This document shows, one piece after another, positions 33,301 through 45,080 of a stretch of DNA of 64,000 bases. The translations under genes and the position numbers were made by a program. The DNA is taken from the NCBI RefSeq assembly GCF_949628265.1, contig NC_088789.1, positions 34,217,883-34,281,882 of the forward strand, written 5' to 3'. Under the pieces are notes generated by a model. The model was not told the origin of the DNA and searched no databases. It worked only from the letters and a program-made list of their open reading frames with translations. The stretch is from Cloeon dipterum. Lineage: Eukaryota; Arthropoda; Insecta; Ephemeroptera; Baetidae. Each line of letters opens with the position of its first letter. The first letter of the stretch is position 1.

Positions 33301-34754
33301 ATATAATAAGTTACAAGCGCTTTACGCTTCGGGTCCTTTTCGGGGGCCAATTTCGAACCCACTCATAGCACCGTGAGTGCCCGCCGGCGCCGGAAAAATT
33401 GAAAAATCCCGCTCGGGGAATGATCTGAGGGTGGTCTAACCCTGAAAAAGGTCGCCAGGGTGGGGCGGGGTTTGGGGCTCGGCAAGACGCTTACAGGGAG
33501 GAGTCGTGGGCTTGGGCCGTCATCCCTCGCCCCGTCGAATTGTTAGACCGAAAAAACTGAGGCGGCTTGGTTGAGATAGTGGTAAATATATAATAAAAAT
33601 TAAAAGGGATCGTAACGAGGGCTGACTTTTCACTATGCAGTTCTGAATGAATCGTGTAATTTGTAAAAACGTGGCGCAGCTGCACCGCGAAGCTGAAGAC
33701 CGCTAATCTCTTCGCTGAAAAGTGCTTCGCCACACGGCAAAATAAGTGTTGGCGGCGCCGCGCGGTGCCGCAGAGTGCATCGCCGCACTGTGCTTCTCAC
33801 GAATGAGAGGTAGTGGCGGGCCGGAAGCCTTCCGGGCCCGCATGCAGGCCCCTCCCCCCAAATAAAATAATGTAGCAGTTCCCGCTTATTTAGCGTTGAT
33901 TAAGTTTGTACTAATCTCGACCTATAGATATCGCTATTCTTTATGATAAGCTTTCCTCCTTCAATCTGTATAATTTACCTTCACTGACCGCTCACCTTCG
34001 CACGCATACGGTCATGTCGCATTTACCTCTCCAGCCGGGAGTATAATGTCGTGCGCATATTTGACGCTTGTAATAACAATAACTTATAGACCCGAAGATA
34101 ATACCGGGATAAGCATTGTATTTAACTGTGAGAATGATTGATATTCTCGACTCGCATATTGATGCGTATATTAATTGTTTATATATTGACTTTCCTTTGA
34201 GATTTTATTGTGATTATTTATTATATAATATTTACAGTCTTAATTATGGATTAAATAATTAATTAAATTAAATTAAAGACTACAAAGAAACTAGATGCAT
34301 TTCCGTTTGGCTCGAACCCGGTATCCCACAATAATGAATGTCCAAAAACCACGTTTTTGTACATTCAAACCCTTATATCTCGGCATCTATCAAAGCTGCA
34401 GCCCAAAACCGGTGTTCGTCGTACTCGTCGTAAATTTCTTTGGGTTATTGGCTAGTTTTCAACCCCCATCACCCCCTCCAACCCTCGACCCCCTAAAAAC
34501 GTTGCAAAAAGGCCCACTTTGGTTTTATTTTTTTTAAATTCTCCCATGGCAGGGATCCGGTCTCGCGCACCTGAAAACTCGTTTGTGGGCCACCCTGCGT
34601 CGACCACCCGGGTTTCACCCTGATCCGCCCCCGTTTCGTGATTTTTTTCCCAGTGGCATAGGGTGGCAACTTGCAAACGGGGCGCCCCCTTGGGCCGGCG
34701 GCGCTAAACCTCGCGGGATTGGACTAACCACGACCCCCGCCCCCATCCCGCCCC
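33301..34754. other. Intergenic, partly GC-rich
   Basis: 33300-33850 is GC-rich with GGGGCGGGGTTTGGGG; the rest is AT-rich. Short frames at 34295-34537 and 34452-34897 lack motifs. No gene supported. Confidence 0.35.
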
Positions 34755-34800
34755 TTTCGTCACCCCCCCCCCCTGTCGAAGCAGGGGGTGGGGGGTGGAT
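34755..34800. repeat. C-run / G-run hairpin, possible G-quadruplex
   Basis: A run of about ten C and then CAGGGGGTGGGGGGTGG face each other across a short loop, so the strands can form a hairpin or a G-quadruplex. Confidence 0.45.
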
Positions 34801-34805
34801 AACGC

Positions 34806-35735
34806 ATTGTTTACAAATAATTCAGACCCGGCAAGTAGTTAATAAGAGTATGCTGGAAAACTTACAAAAACTGCGGAGTGAGACAGGTGTACCTTGATCC
34901 GTTTTTCCTTCTAGTTTAGCGCTCACTTGCGTATTATGTACGGGTTCATCCGTGTCTCTCTTTTGCTATCATCGTCGAAATATGAGGTAAAACTTAGAGG
35001 TGTAGATTAGATTAGCGGCGCTGGTGATTTATCTTTCGCGAGCAAGCGAGCGCAGAAATAAGTTTCCACCGTTTCCACCAGATGCCACCAGAAAAATTAA
35101 TCTTGTGTCACGAAAAATGAGCAGCAGCAAAAAGTGGCCTTGCCTTTCGGGGATCTGCGTTGAGTTGTGCGAGAATAAAGCTAAACAGTCACGCTCCTCG
35201 CAGACGTGCAAATTACTTGTGGTTAACTCGAACTAATTCGTTGGCAACAAATAATAAAATCGAGGCTGAAAAAACCTTAAGTGTTGTTTAAATTTTCTAA
35301 TTAAATCAATTATTATCATCTCATTGTCAGTAGTCTTTTTTAAAATGACGCGACTGACACGCAACTGCTACCTCTTCCATAGAATTAAACGTGGTTTTCG
35401 CGCCTGAAGTGTTCGAATTTAAAGATTTCGCAATTCTTATCAAGCAGCAGAAGATAAACTCTGGCAATTGCTACGCAATGGCAGGAGGCAGCACCTCCCT
35501 CAACCGCACTGTTTTTCTTCTTTGGGGCCAGCAGAGCAGCTGATTAAACCCGTGTCTGTGTTTATCTCACGAATTGCGCAGATTTGGCACGTTTCGCACA
35601 GGATTGGCGGGGATGCAGCGGCTGTTGCACTCGTTGCTTAAAATTGCATGATTCGTGCTTATTTGATAGTCTCGCAATTAATTGAGAGGCTCAGAAAAAA
35701 TAGAACTCGTCCAAATCTCGCCACACCACATGTTG
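34806..35735 (+). repeat. Dispersed repeat Rp1, copy 1 (about 930 bp)
   Basis: Highly similar to 42475-43420: GGAAAACTTACAAAA, CAGACGTGCAAATTACTTGT, AAAATGACGCGACTGACACG, GGGGCCAGCAGAGCAGCTGA, TTGGCGGGGATGCAGCGG. No long frame is kept between copies. Confidence 0.65.
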
Positions 35736-35924
35736 ATGCATTTATCACCGGGGTCCGGGTCCGGATTGCGATCTGTGTTGTTTCCCGCCGGTCAGAAGTC
35801 AATTATGACGTCGAAATAATGGAGGCCATTCAGGAGACAGTCCAGCGGCCAATCAGAAGCGTTAAAAAGGGGCTTGTCGACCTAATAATTTCATTCGCGT
35901 GTATTTCGATACCTTTCCATTCGC
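35736..35924. other. Intergenic
   Basis: Short gap between Rp1 and Rp2; the 97-residue frame at 35648-35941 spans both and is not called. Confidence 0.3.
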
Positions 35925-36345
35925 ACCTGAGACTTAAGTAAGTTATTCAAGTAATGCCTTTTCCGCTGAGTCTTGAGACACGAAAGAGGCAACATTATTC
36001 ACAAGATATATTGCCAATCGATTAATCTTAAAACTCCACCGGCCGACGTGGAACCGACGAGCAGGATTGCAGGACAATATTATTTTTTTTTATTAAATTT
36101 TAAATACGCAATACGAGCAGAATTTTGCTAACTTCTGCATTTCTGGCGTTTGGTGTCCAGCGGTGATCGAACGGCTAGATTTAGAGAAATTTTAATAACA
36201 TTATTTAAACCAAAATTGTTGGTTGAAAATGTATTAAATGCTCTATTTTTGGCAAGATAAACCGACTAAAGTGCGCAGCGATTTCTATCCGACTGCTGAG
36301 GCTCCTAACGAGGCACGGAGGCGCACACATTGCCAACGCAGGTTT
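35925..36345 (+). repeat. Rp2, copy 3, with an Sn1 fragment at its end
   Basis: GAGTCTTGAGACACGAAAGA through GGCAAGATAAACC, then TGAGGCTCCTAACGAGGCAC at 36297-36320. Shorter than the 24.8-kb copy. Confidence 0.55.
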
Positions 36346-36354
36346 GCCAAGATA

Positions 36355-37575
36355 ACTTCAATGACGCCGAGCCGTCCCTCAAACTCATCGTCGTGGCAAA
36401 TGCTTCTCTCGCGATACGTTGTGAACTTAAAAGCGGTCGAGACTTAGAAAATAAACTTCAATTCTTCTGTGGCTAGCAAAAGGCGAAAAGAGGGGCTACT
36501 GGAAGGCTGAGGCGCAGCAGTGATGCTGTTTGACAATCAATATAAAGAAGGAGAGCATTTTTTTCATTCTTAATCAGTCAGCCCGAAATCTAAAATGACA
36601 TTATACTGTGGTGCTCGCCGCTCGATGGCGCGCGCGTCTGATTCCGCGTGAACTTCCCCCACATTAACTTCCGTTCGAGGCGTTCGCCAGCCATTACTCG
36701 AGCGAACGCCAAACAAAGCTCACGCTCGTTATTCGACATTCGACTCGGTGCCAGCAATAAACCCTTCACGCAAGGGGTAAGCGATCTACTGTTTTTTTCC
36801 CAAAACATTCTTCATTATGTAAACAATCTTTCCTGCGTTAAATATGTTTTAACCCATCTGCAAATAACTCGATTATTGCAGTTATAACTCCCAACTAAAT
36901 TCTCGAGTGTACCCTCCTGATTCTTTTTATCGCAAGAGCCAAGCTCTTCTCTCGTGTTTAGTTTATATCCATGCAATAAAATCCTGTTCATCTTTCTAAA
37001 CAAATACTTAACTCATAACCGCCATACAATTCTTCAATTCACTTTTGTAATTTATTGTATATTTAATTTCCAGTTCTGTATGTACGCGCCAAACGTGAAT
37101 ATACGAGTTCTACAAACACGCCGTGTTTTTCTTCTCTAACATCAATCCCTCTGCAACCTAAATTACTCGAGCATCATAGGAGTTAGGCTCCTATAATACC
37201 TTCCACGCAAAAGGTAAAATTTTAATATTTACAGAACTTTCGCACAATAATAATTTTCTAAGAGGTATACGGGTATGATACGCAACATGTTTCTTTGAAG
37301 AAAATGTTTTATTTTAAACATGCCCAAACATCTTAATTCCATGAGTCAAAAATATTAACATGGTTTATCAAAACTAAAAATAACATAACACGACCCTCAA
37401 ATTATTTAAAGATGACAAATTATTGAATCAAATGGTCAAGACTGATTAGATGTTTATTTCTTAATGCTTTATATTATAATAGTACAGAATAAGTTTGCCT
37501 CAAATTCTCTCGACAAATATGGCTGACATATTTCAAAGGGTTGCGTGATTTATTGGGATGCACCAAGGCTTAAAA
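36355..37575. repeat. Rp9 piece plus downstream flank of member 8, with a 600-bp insertion
   Basis: Matches 26100-27535 on both sides of about 36607-37210. The extra block begins CTGTGGTGCTCGCC and contains an AATAAACCCTTCACGC stretch. It could be a solo LTR, but clean ends and a target duplication were not established. Confidence 0.5.
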
Positions 37576-37586
37576 AAGGCCTATGG

Positions 37587-39338
37587 TTACTTGTCTGCGT
37601 TTACATGTCCAGCTATTTCAGATTCGGATTGTCCTAGATCCGCTGCCCCCTCAGGTCGTTTGTGTGAATCATCTGGAATAAATGAAAATAAGCCATAATT
37701 TCCTCCCAACTCTAATAAAAGTTAAATGCCGGAGATAAAAATCTTTTTATGATCGCATATAAGAGAAATAAGTCTCTCGTCATTCTCCGAGACCCTATCG
37801 GTTCTATAAGCAAACTTTCCCGTTTTGAGCTATCCTTTTTCGGTGAAGGACTAAGGACGTTCTCATTGGTTGGCGGAGGTAAAGATTTTTATGGTTGGCC
37901 AATCTGACCGTGATAATCCGCAACGCAAAAATTGATCTCGTTTCAACTGGGCGCATAACACTCGCTGACCGACTCAAAACGGGGAAATCGCGATCAAGAA
38001 AGGAAATATTTTTTAAACAATCATTTGCAATGGTTAACAGAAAACATAATTTGCTGGTCAAATATTCGACGTATTTCTCGGTCTTTTTAATATTTACGTA
38101 CCTGTTGAAATAACAGTTTGGTCGTTATTTCCAATATCTGTACACTTGATTTCCGCCGATCCTTTATTCTTTTCTGGATTGGACAGCAGACCTGTCTCAA
38201 TATCTTTCACCCTCGCCCTATTCTTTTTCCTGCAGACACAATCACAGTGTGAATAATTCTTCTGAAATAGACTTCCATATTTTATAAATAAATATTTTTT
38301 CTCTAAAAATAAAATGTTTGGTTTTGTGCCTTTAGCAATTAAAATATTTATAAGCTATCTACTCACTTGCTGCAATTGACTCCAGAGTATGAACCTGATT
38401 GAGGCCTCTTTGGTTTCAAAAAGACGTTGAATTTTTCTTTGCATATGTGTAATATGAAAGTTATCAAGAGAACGTTGAAAACGAAGGAAATTATGAAAGG
38501 TATCAGCCAGTCGTATCCATTCCTTGCGATATCTGGATCTGCCTCATTTGCCAATTCCACTGGAATCCCAGTGGATCCACTGTTATTTTTCCCTATGCCG
38601 TCGTGGATTGGCACCTGGGTTGGAGCCCTCGCAAAGGAGCCCTGCTTGTAGATCAGTGTGAGTTCCTCAGGACAGTAGCCTGAAGTTAAACCAAAAGTTA
38701 CAAGGACATTTAATACATATACAAAAAATTGTGAAAAAAACAGCAAATACAAATAAATTTAAAGGCATTACTTAAATCGCTTTTGCAGCTGAGGGCGAAA
38801 CTAAACGAGCCACCGTTACTAGTTCCATTATGCTGTATGGTGCAATTACACACTTTTTCAAAATCTACAGACATTTGTGGGACGAAATTTTTGCACTGCG
38901 TGCCTTCACTTGTTCCGTTGTACTTGCAGAAGTCGTAAAGAAATTCCTTTGCTATAAAATGAATTAACTTTAAGCCGTAGTACCAGAGCCGGAAAACCAG
39001 AGAAAGTTGGTGCTATATATATATATATATATATATATATTGTATATATATTGGCAAATTTGATAGATTTCACTAACCACATAACAGGAATTTAATGTTA
39101 AATAAACGTTATAAACTTCCTCTGGTTTGAATTGCAACCTAGTTTTACAAATCTTTAATTTTATATACTTACAACTAGCACCAAACAGAAATTCCCAGTG
39201 GTCGACTGACCTATTTGCAAACTCAATGCTGGAGGAACTTCCTTTCGTGCTTGGAATGCAGATCAGGATGCATAAATAAATTGCGAGCATGTTCGGTTTC
39301 AGAATCCATCTCCTCTTCCGATACTCGTATTCCGCCAT
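37587..39338 (-). CDS. Member 8: cysteine-rich membrane receptor-like protein with a medium, NACHT-less tail
   Basis: Exons 39173-39338, 38772-38951, 38367-38679, 38102-38229 and 37587-37672 join to 290 residues. The first four pair with member 7 exon by exon: exons 1 and 2 have identical lengths (166 and 180 nt). Signal peptide core LAIYLCILICIPSTKG, then NRSVDHWEF; FCKYNGT with a sequon, Cys, CNC, Cys; SYCPEELTLIY; membrane segment at about 173-195. Exon 4 is the same Lys-rich linker as in member 7. The last exon (86 nt) is specific: DDSHKRPEGAADLGQSE and about ten more residues to a stop, acidic and without motif. It would therefore share the ligand specificity of member 7, if any, without the NTPase, and might be a decoy or regulator of it (inference). 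The small last exon is supported by its TTCCAG acceptor and frame. Confidence 0.82.
39013..39056. repeat. TA microsatellite in intron 1 of member 8
   Basis: Long TA run; intron 1 of member 7 has only TTTATATATC at this point. Confidence 0.8.
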
Positions 39339-39379
39339 GGCGACTGCTGCAAAATCCCGTACAATTAAGTGCCTAGAAG

Positions 39380-39840
39380 TCGCAAATTCATGGCGCCAGT
39401 AGTTAATTTTCCGATACAGTTCATACATACATCGCGGTAGAATCATCAGCAAAGATTTTTTATTTATTATCACGATTCTACGGCTAATTAAAGAAAGAAA
39501 TGCGAAACCTTCCCTGGCTTCCCTTCACTTGAGCGTTCTATATGCGAGGCGAAATATTCCAGATTTCATTACCTCCCACGAATTGAACACTTAGCTAAGG
39601 AAGGCTAATATAATCAGTATTTTGTCAATGCCCTTTTTGGATGACCTATTGAATCAGAGAAATAAGAATTATTTAAATATTTGAATCAGAGTTGGCAAAT
39701 GGCCGTTGACAACAGAGAGAGCACGCATCTGCCGACTTGCTCGTCAGTTACTATACAATAGCAAAAATCCTCCTGTGCATATTTTTAAATTAAGACAATT
39801 TATTTTTGCAATTTTCCAGGCCTAAGAAAATCAGAGATCA
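39380..39840 (+). repeat. Dispersed repeat Rp6
   Basis: Same order of blocks as 22906-23390, including GAGCGTTCTATATGCGAGGC and CCTCCCACGAATTGAACACT; it leads into a foldback element, as the first copy also does. Confidence 0.55.
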
Positions 39841-42195
39841 ACTTTCTACAATATGTAACAAGCGCTTCAAACGCTTGGCACAGCGCGCGCGTGTGGACGG
39901 GCCGCTCCGCGGTGGCGTTGGAAAAATCGCGAAAAGTGGCTGAGGTCAGGGTAGGGTTATAACTCTCGTTTAAAAGCGACGCAATAACATTATCGAAATG
40001 TTCGACTTTCCTATGTGGTGATGTCACGAGCTGATCATAAATTCCAAGGCCAGCATTTGAAACTTGTTATCTCAGTCGAGCACTTTTGTGAGTAACCCTT
40101 TTCTCGATTTGAAAAGTCTAACTATAATGGACCAGTTGTATAAACCCATAGTGTTAGAAGCCACCACCAGATGGCGCCATCGTATGCTTTCGTAATAAAT
40201 TTAATTTAACCTCCACTGCGATTTCAGACTCAATCCTGCCAATGTGGGTTTTTCACTTAATTTGATTTCTTTTGACGTGCTGAAAACTAAAATCAGTCCG
40301 GCCATTCGCCGTAGAAATGTTGGAACAGATTTTTTTGTTAAAAAAAAATAATAAAAAAAATGTTTTTACGATTTTACGGCGATTGGCTAACTAGGACTGG
40401 CGGACACCGCCATTTTTACAGACGGGAAACTTTTCCCCTCTCTCGTCTATACGGCGCTCGCATTCAAACGCCGTATAGGCGAGAGAGAGGGGAAAAGTAT
40501 CCCGTCTGTAAAAATGGCGGTGTCCGCCAGTCCTCATTATGCTGTCCTTAGACTCCTTAGTGCTTATAGGAGAGTGTGCGGGTGACGCTGACCAATGGGC
40601 ATGTGGCCTGCGCACTGCGCCTTCCCTATCTCTTCCCGTGTAAAAATTAGCGATACAGCTAAATTTATGAAACCACCCGCGGAGTTTTTGGTGTCAATCG
40701 AACGTGCACGAGTTGTTTTATAACATAATTAGGAACCCGAGCCTGAAAACAAAAGCGCTTTCGAGAATTACGCCGAGGAAATCTGCCTATATCGCTGCGC
40801 GCTCCGACAGCGACGATCGCACGCCAGCCGCCAGCGCCAGCGGCTGTCGGCGAAGCAAGCATCACCATGGCAACCAGACAACAAGTGGCGTCACCGAGTG
40901 ATCTGATTGGTCGGCCGTCAGGCATAGCTGCTTGGGAAAGAAGCCTGTGCCTGTGAGCCGAGCAATGAGATCGCTCGGTGACGTCACTCTTGTTGTCTGG
41001 TTGCCATGGGGATGCGTGCTTCGCCGACAGCCGCTGGCGCTGGCGTGCGATCGTCGCTGTCGGAGCGCGCAGCGATATAGGCAGATTTCCTCGGCGTAAT
41101 TCTCGAAAGCGCTTTTGTTTTCAGGCTCGGTTCAAAATTATGTTATAAAACAACTCGTGCACGTTCGATTGACATTAAGAACTCCGCGGGTGGTTTCATA
41201 AATTTAGATGTAGCGCCATTTTAACATGGGAAGAGATAGAGGGAATCCGCATCCGCAGTGCGCAGGCCACAGGCGCATTGGTCAGCGTCACTCGCACACT
41301 CTCCTATAAGCACTCTAGTTAAGCCAATCACCGTAGAATCGTGAAAAACTATTTTTTGAAATAAAAAAATCTGTTCCAACGTTTATACGGCGAATGGCAG
41401 GACTGATTTTCGTTTTTAGCGCGTCAAAAGAAATCAAATTAAGTGAAGAATGCACAATTGTTAGAATTGAGTCTGAATTCAAAGTAGATAAGGGCCTAAA
41501 AATTAAATTTATTACGAAAGTATACGATGGCGCCATCTCTTGGCGGCTTCTAACACTATGGGTTTATACAACTGGTCCATTATAGTTAGACTTTTCAAAT
41601 CGAGAAAAGGGTTACTCACAAAAGTGCTTGACTTAGATAACAAGTTGCAAATGCTGGCCATAGTAGAATTTGTTATCAGCTCGTGACATTACCACATATA
41701 GGAAAGTCTAACATTTCGATAATGTTATTGCGTCGCGTTTAAACGAGAGGCGCAGTAATGTATATAGGCTCCAAGCATTCATTTGATTTGCAGCTAAATT
41801 TTTGGAGCAACCAAATGGACGGATTTTGCTTCAAAACCACTTCGGTTGCAGGTTCTCTCTTGATTTGATGAAAAAATTTTAATTGGGTGGTGGATTTTCA
41901 AATTTAAAAAATCGCTTTTAGACGACTTTCAAGTCGAATAGGACTGTTTCAAAAGGCAGTTGTTGTCCGCATGATTAAAAAAATCACCGTCTAAAAGATG
42001 TCGTCAACTCGGAGCAGGGCGTGCGACACAGTTTTAATAAATCAATGGGTTGATGGATTAGAAGTCACAATGCCTCAAATGAAATGTCTCACCAACCGAA
42101 TCACCCTGACGACCTTAATCAGTTCACCCCACCCTGACCTCAGTTCTGAAGCCACTTTTCGCGACATTTCCAAGCGCGTAGCGTGTGAAAAGCTT
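39840..42195. mobile_element. Large foldback palindrome FB (about 2.3 kb)
   Basis: Arms pair over most of the length: 40115-40163 with 41543-41592, 40677-40704 with 41163-41191, and 40870-40903 with 40967-41003; the centre is only about 60 bp. Outer parts pair 39890-39955 with 42120-42180. The left arm lacks the segment at 41756-42110, which is present in the 23.4-kb copy, and carries an insertion at 40393-40534. No transposase frame seen, so non-autonomous. Confidence 0.7.
40393..40534. mobile_element. 142-bp palindromic MITE nested in the FB left arm
   Basis: AGGACTGGCGGACACCGCCA at one end and its complement at the other; arms of about 63 bp are nearly perfect around a 12-bp centre. The matching right arm of FB lacks it. 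Confidence 0.7.
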
Positions 42196-42474
42196 GATAC
42201 ATATAGCCAGAATTGTACGAAATTCTGTTTGCATACACTGCTTGCCGACCAAAGAGTATGGTGTAGTAATCGACAAAATTTTTTACTAACCAAAAACCCG
42301 AATTTGAAATTCTCATGTTAAGCTTATGGGAGGCGAAAAACCGTTCCTGTTGAGGAGGCCCCTGCGGTGCCCCGTGGGCCGACGGAACGAAACCTCGGAG
42401 GCTTGGATTCGCCTCGCCCCCCGCCCCTTGCGGCCGCCCCCCTATCGACCGATATAGTAGGTAGATTGATTAAA
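42196..42474. other. Intergenic, GC-rich at 42350-42450
   Basis: No gene supported. Confidence 0.35.
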
Positions 42475-43420
42475 ATTAATTCAGATCCGGCAAAAGTAGT
42501 TACGAATATGCTGGAAAACTTACAAAAAGTGCCGAGAGTGCTGAGAAAGGTGTTGCTCGATCCGTTTTTCTTTCTGGTTTTTGCTCTCGCTTGCGTATTA
42601 TGCGCGTCTACCTCCGTTTCTCTCTTGCTCTTATCAACGAACAAAAGGGCCGAGCGGATGAATTCGGTGCAAAAAAAACCGAGATAAATATGTATTATCT
42701 TGGATTGGAGTGGCTCCGCTGGCGATTTAGTTTTCACGAGCGAGTATGGAGATGTGCACCAGATGCCACGCGAAAATTATTCCCCTCTCGTGTCACGAAC
42801 ACTGAGCAGCCGCAACGCAAAAAGGGATCCGCGTTGAGTTGTACGAGAGTCGAGAATAAAGCGCAACAGTCACGCTCCTCGCAGACGTGCAAATTACTTG
42901 TGGTTCACTCAAACTAATTCGTTGGCAACAAATAATAAAATCGAAGCTGAAAAAACCTTACAATTAGTGTTGTTTAAATTCTAGTTTTCTAATTAAATAA
43001 ATTTTATTATCATCTCATTGTCAGTAGTATTTTTTAAAATGACGCGACTGACACGCAACTGCTACCTGCTCTTCCATAGAATTAAACGTGGTTTTCGCGC
43101 CTAAAGTGTTGGAATTTCGAGATTTCGCAATTCTTATCAAGCAGCAGAAGATAACTCAGGCAATTGCTACGCAATGGCAGGAGGCAGCACCTCCCTCAAC
43201 CGCACTGCTTTTCTTCTTTGGGGCCAGCAGAGCAGCTGATGAAACCCGTGTCTGTGTTTATCTCACGAATTGCGCAGATTTGGCACGTTTCGCACAGGAT
43301 TGGCGGGGATGCAGCGGCTGTTGCACTCGTCGCTTAAAATTGCATGATTCGTGCTTATTTGATTGTCTCGCAATGAATTGAGAGGCTCAGAAAAAAATTG
43401 AAACCGTCCAAATCTCTCCC
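42475..43420 (+). repeat. Dispersed repeat Rp1, copy 2
   Basis: See 34806-35735. Begins ATTCAGATCCGGCAA and ends near GAGAGGCTCAGAAAAA. Confidence 0.65.
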
Positions 43421-43699
43421 AGAGCCGGTTTTGTCGTCGTTTCCGGCGCCGCAGGCGCTGGCGCGCCCCCGCCCGGCGGTCGCCACCCGCGACCGGCTTT
43501 GGGGTGAATCCGAGTTGGCCCCCGCCCCCGAGTTGGCCCCCGACTCGGAACTCAAGTGCGAAGCGCTTGTTCCAATTCTAATAATTTAAAATTCTAGATC
43601 AAAATTTTGACAATTTTGATAATAATTGCATGGAGAATGTGAGAATTTTCACCGTTTGAAAAGTAGATGCATCGGCAATATAATAAAAATTATTGATAA
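43421..43699. other. Intergenic with GC-rich stretch at 43430-43560
   Basis: GAGTTGGCCCCCG occurs twice in tandem near 43511-43542. No gene supported. Confidence 0.35.
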
Positions 43700-44130
43700 C
43701 AAATAATTCAGATCCGGTAAGTAATGACGAGTATGGTGGAAAACTTACAAAATGTGTCGAGAGTGCTGAAAAAGGTGTAGTTTGATCGGTCCGTTATTCC
43801 TTCTGGTTTTGCTCTCGCTTGCGTATTATGTGCGTCTACCTCCGTTTCTCTCTTGCTCTCGTCGAAGACAAGAAGGTGGTTAACATTAACGAAAATAAGA
43901 GATAAAACTTATCAATTTAGACTGGAGTATTGGAGTATCCTGCGCTGGCGATTTTTTTTTATCGCGAGCGAGCACGGAGACAATTAGTCACCTATTTTGG
44001 GTGCAGCAGATTCCACGCGAAAATTAATCGCCTCTCGTGTCACGAAAAATGAGCAGCCTCAACGCAAAAAGGGGCCTTTTGGGGATCCGCGTTGAGTTTT
44101 GCGAAATTAAAGCGCACAACTTGTCACGCT
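43700..44130 (+). repeat. Dispersed repeat Rp1, partial copy 3
   Basis: Covers only the first half of the repeat (ATTCAGATCCGGTAAGTA through CTCTCGTGTCACGAAAAATG). Confidence 0.6.
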
Positions 44131-44395
44131 CCCGCCGTGCAATAAACATAAATTTGATACATGCTCAGAGAAATAAAAAAATAAATTAACTATCAGACAA
44201 AAGACGATTAAAATCAAAAGCAGATTGAGAAGAATACTTAAAATTATTCTGGTCCAAAATAGAAAATGCTATCAAAATTGAGAGTGACTTCCGGCGTTTG
44301 GTGTCCAATGGTTAACGGCTAAACCCTAGAGAAATTTAAAATAAAATTGAGTGTTCAAAATTAATTATGCTATTTTGGCAAGGAAAAACTAAATT
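44131..44395 (+). repeat. Dispersed repeat Rp2, partial copy 4
   Basis: ATAGAAAATGCTATCAAAAT and GGCGTTTGGTGTCCAA blocks match 25140-25260; no Sn1 follows. Confidence 0.5.
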
Positions 44396-44889
44396 TAATT
44401 TAGACATTTAATTTGTGGAAAAATTATAAAAAACTGCTCTGATGGGTTCTTGCTTGTTTGTGAATTTTAAATAGAAATATCTAAATAGCATATTTTGGAA
44501 ACTAAAGAAATTCCCGGAAATTCCCGATTCTTGTACACGCATTTAAATCTTTTATAAACAAAAATAAATCAACATGAGTGGACATTAAGCTCTAAAAAAT
44601 AGCATATATAATTTGAAATAAAATTTTGAAATTGATATTGTATAATAGAATCTGTTGTAAACAAACTGGTGTAGAATAAACTGATTGATTAATTTGAAAT
44701 CTTATCTTATCTTTGCACATATTGTTTAATTATATCTCTCATTGCCTTGACACACTAAGAATGCCGTAATAATGCAAGCCATAACGGGCTGTTGATTTCG
44801 ATAAAAGAAGAATTCATCACTCGAGTACAGTTTGCGGAAAATTTATAGCTTTTACGGTGTTCAAGGGGGTCTTAAAACTGAACATTTGA
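44396..44889. other. Intergenic
   Basis: AT-rich, nothing supported. Confidence 0.35.
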
Positions 44890-45080
44890 TGCCTAATCAT
44901 AAATAAAAACTTAACTGTCTGTCAATCGTCTTGACCTCCAAAAACTATAGATTTAACTGAAACGAATTTTTATCTTGAACCCTAGCTTAAAAATAAGCAA
45001 GCGCTGTTTGCAGAGGAAGCTCAATCGGTCAAACAGCGGCGCTAACAATGCTAACATTTACTCAACTGACTGCGGCGACG
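44890..45080. repeat. Dispersed repeat Rp7, copy 2
   Basis: GTCAATCGTCTTGACCTCCA and the CGGTCAAACAGCGGCGC block match 2810-2990. Confidence 0.5.

Noticed and set aside
34295-34345. CCGGGTTCGAGCC on the minus strand as a tRNA T-arm
   Set aside because: No A box, acceptor stem or cloverleaf could be formed around it.
40391-40615. Mirror-image frames on both strands at 40360-40615
   Set aside because: Product of the palindromic MITE, which reads alike on both strands.
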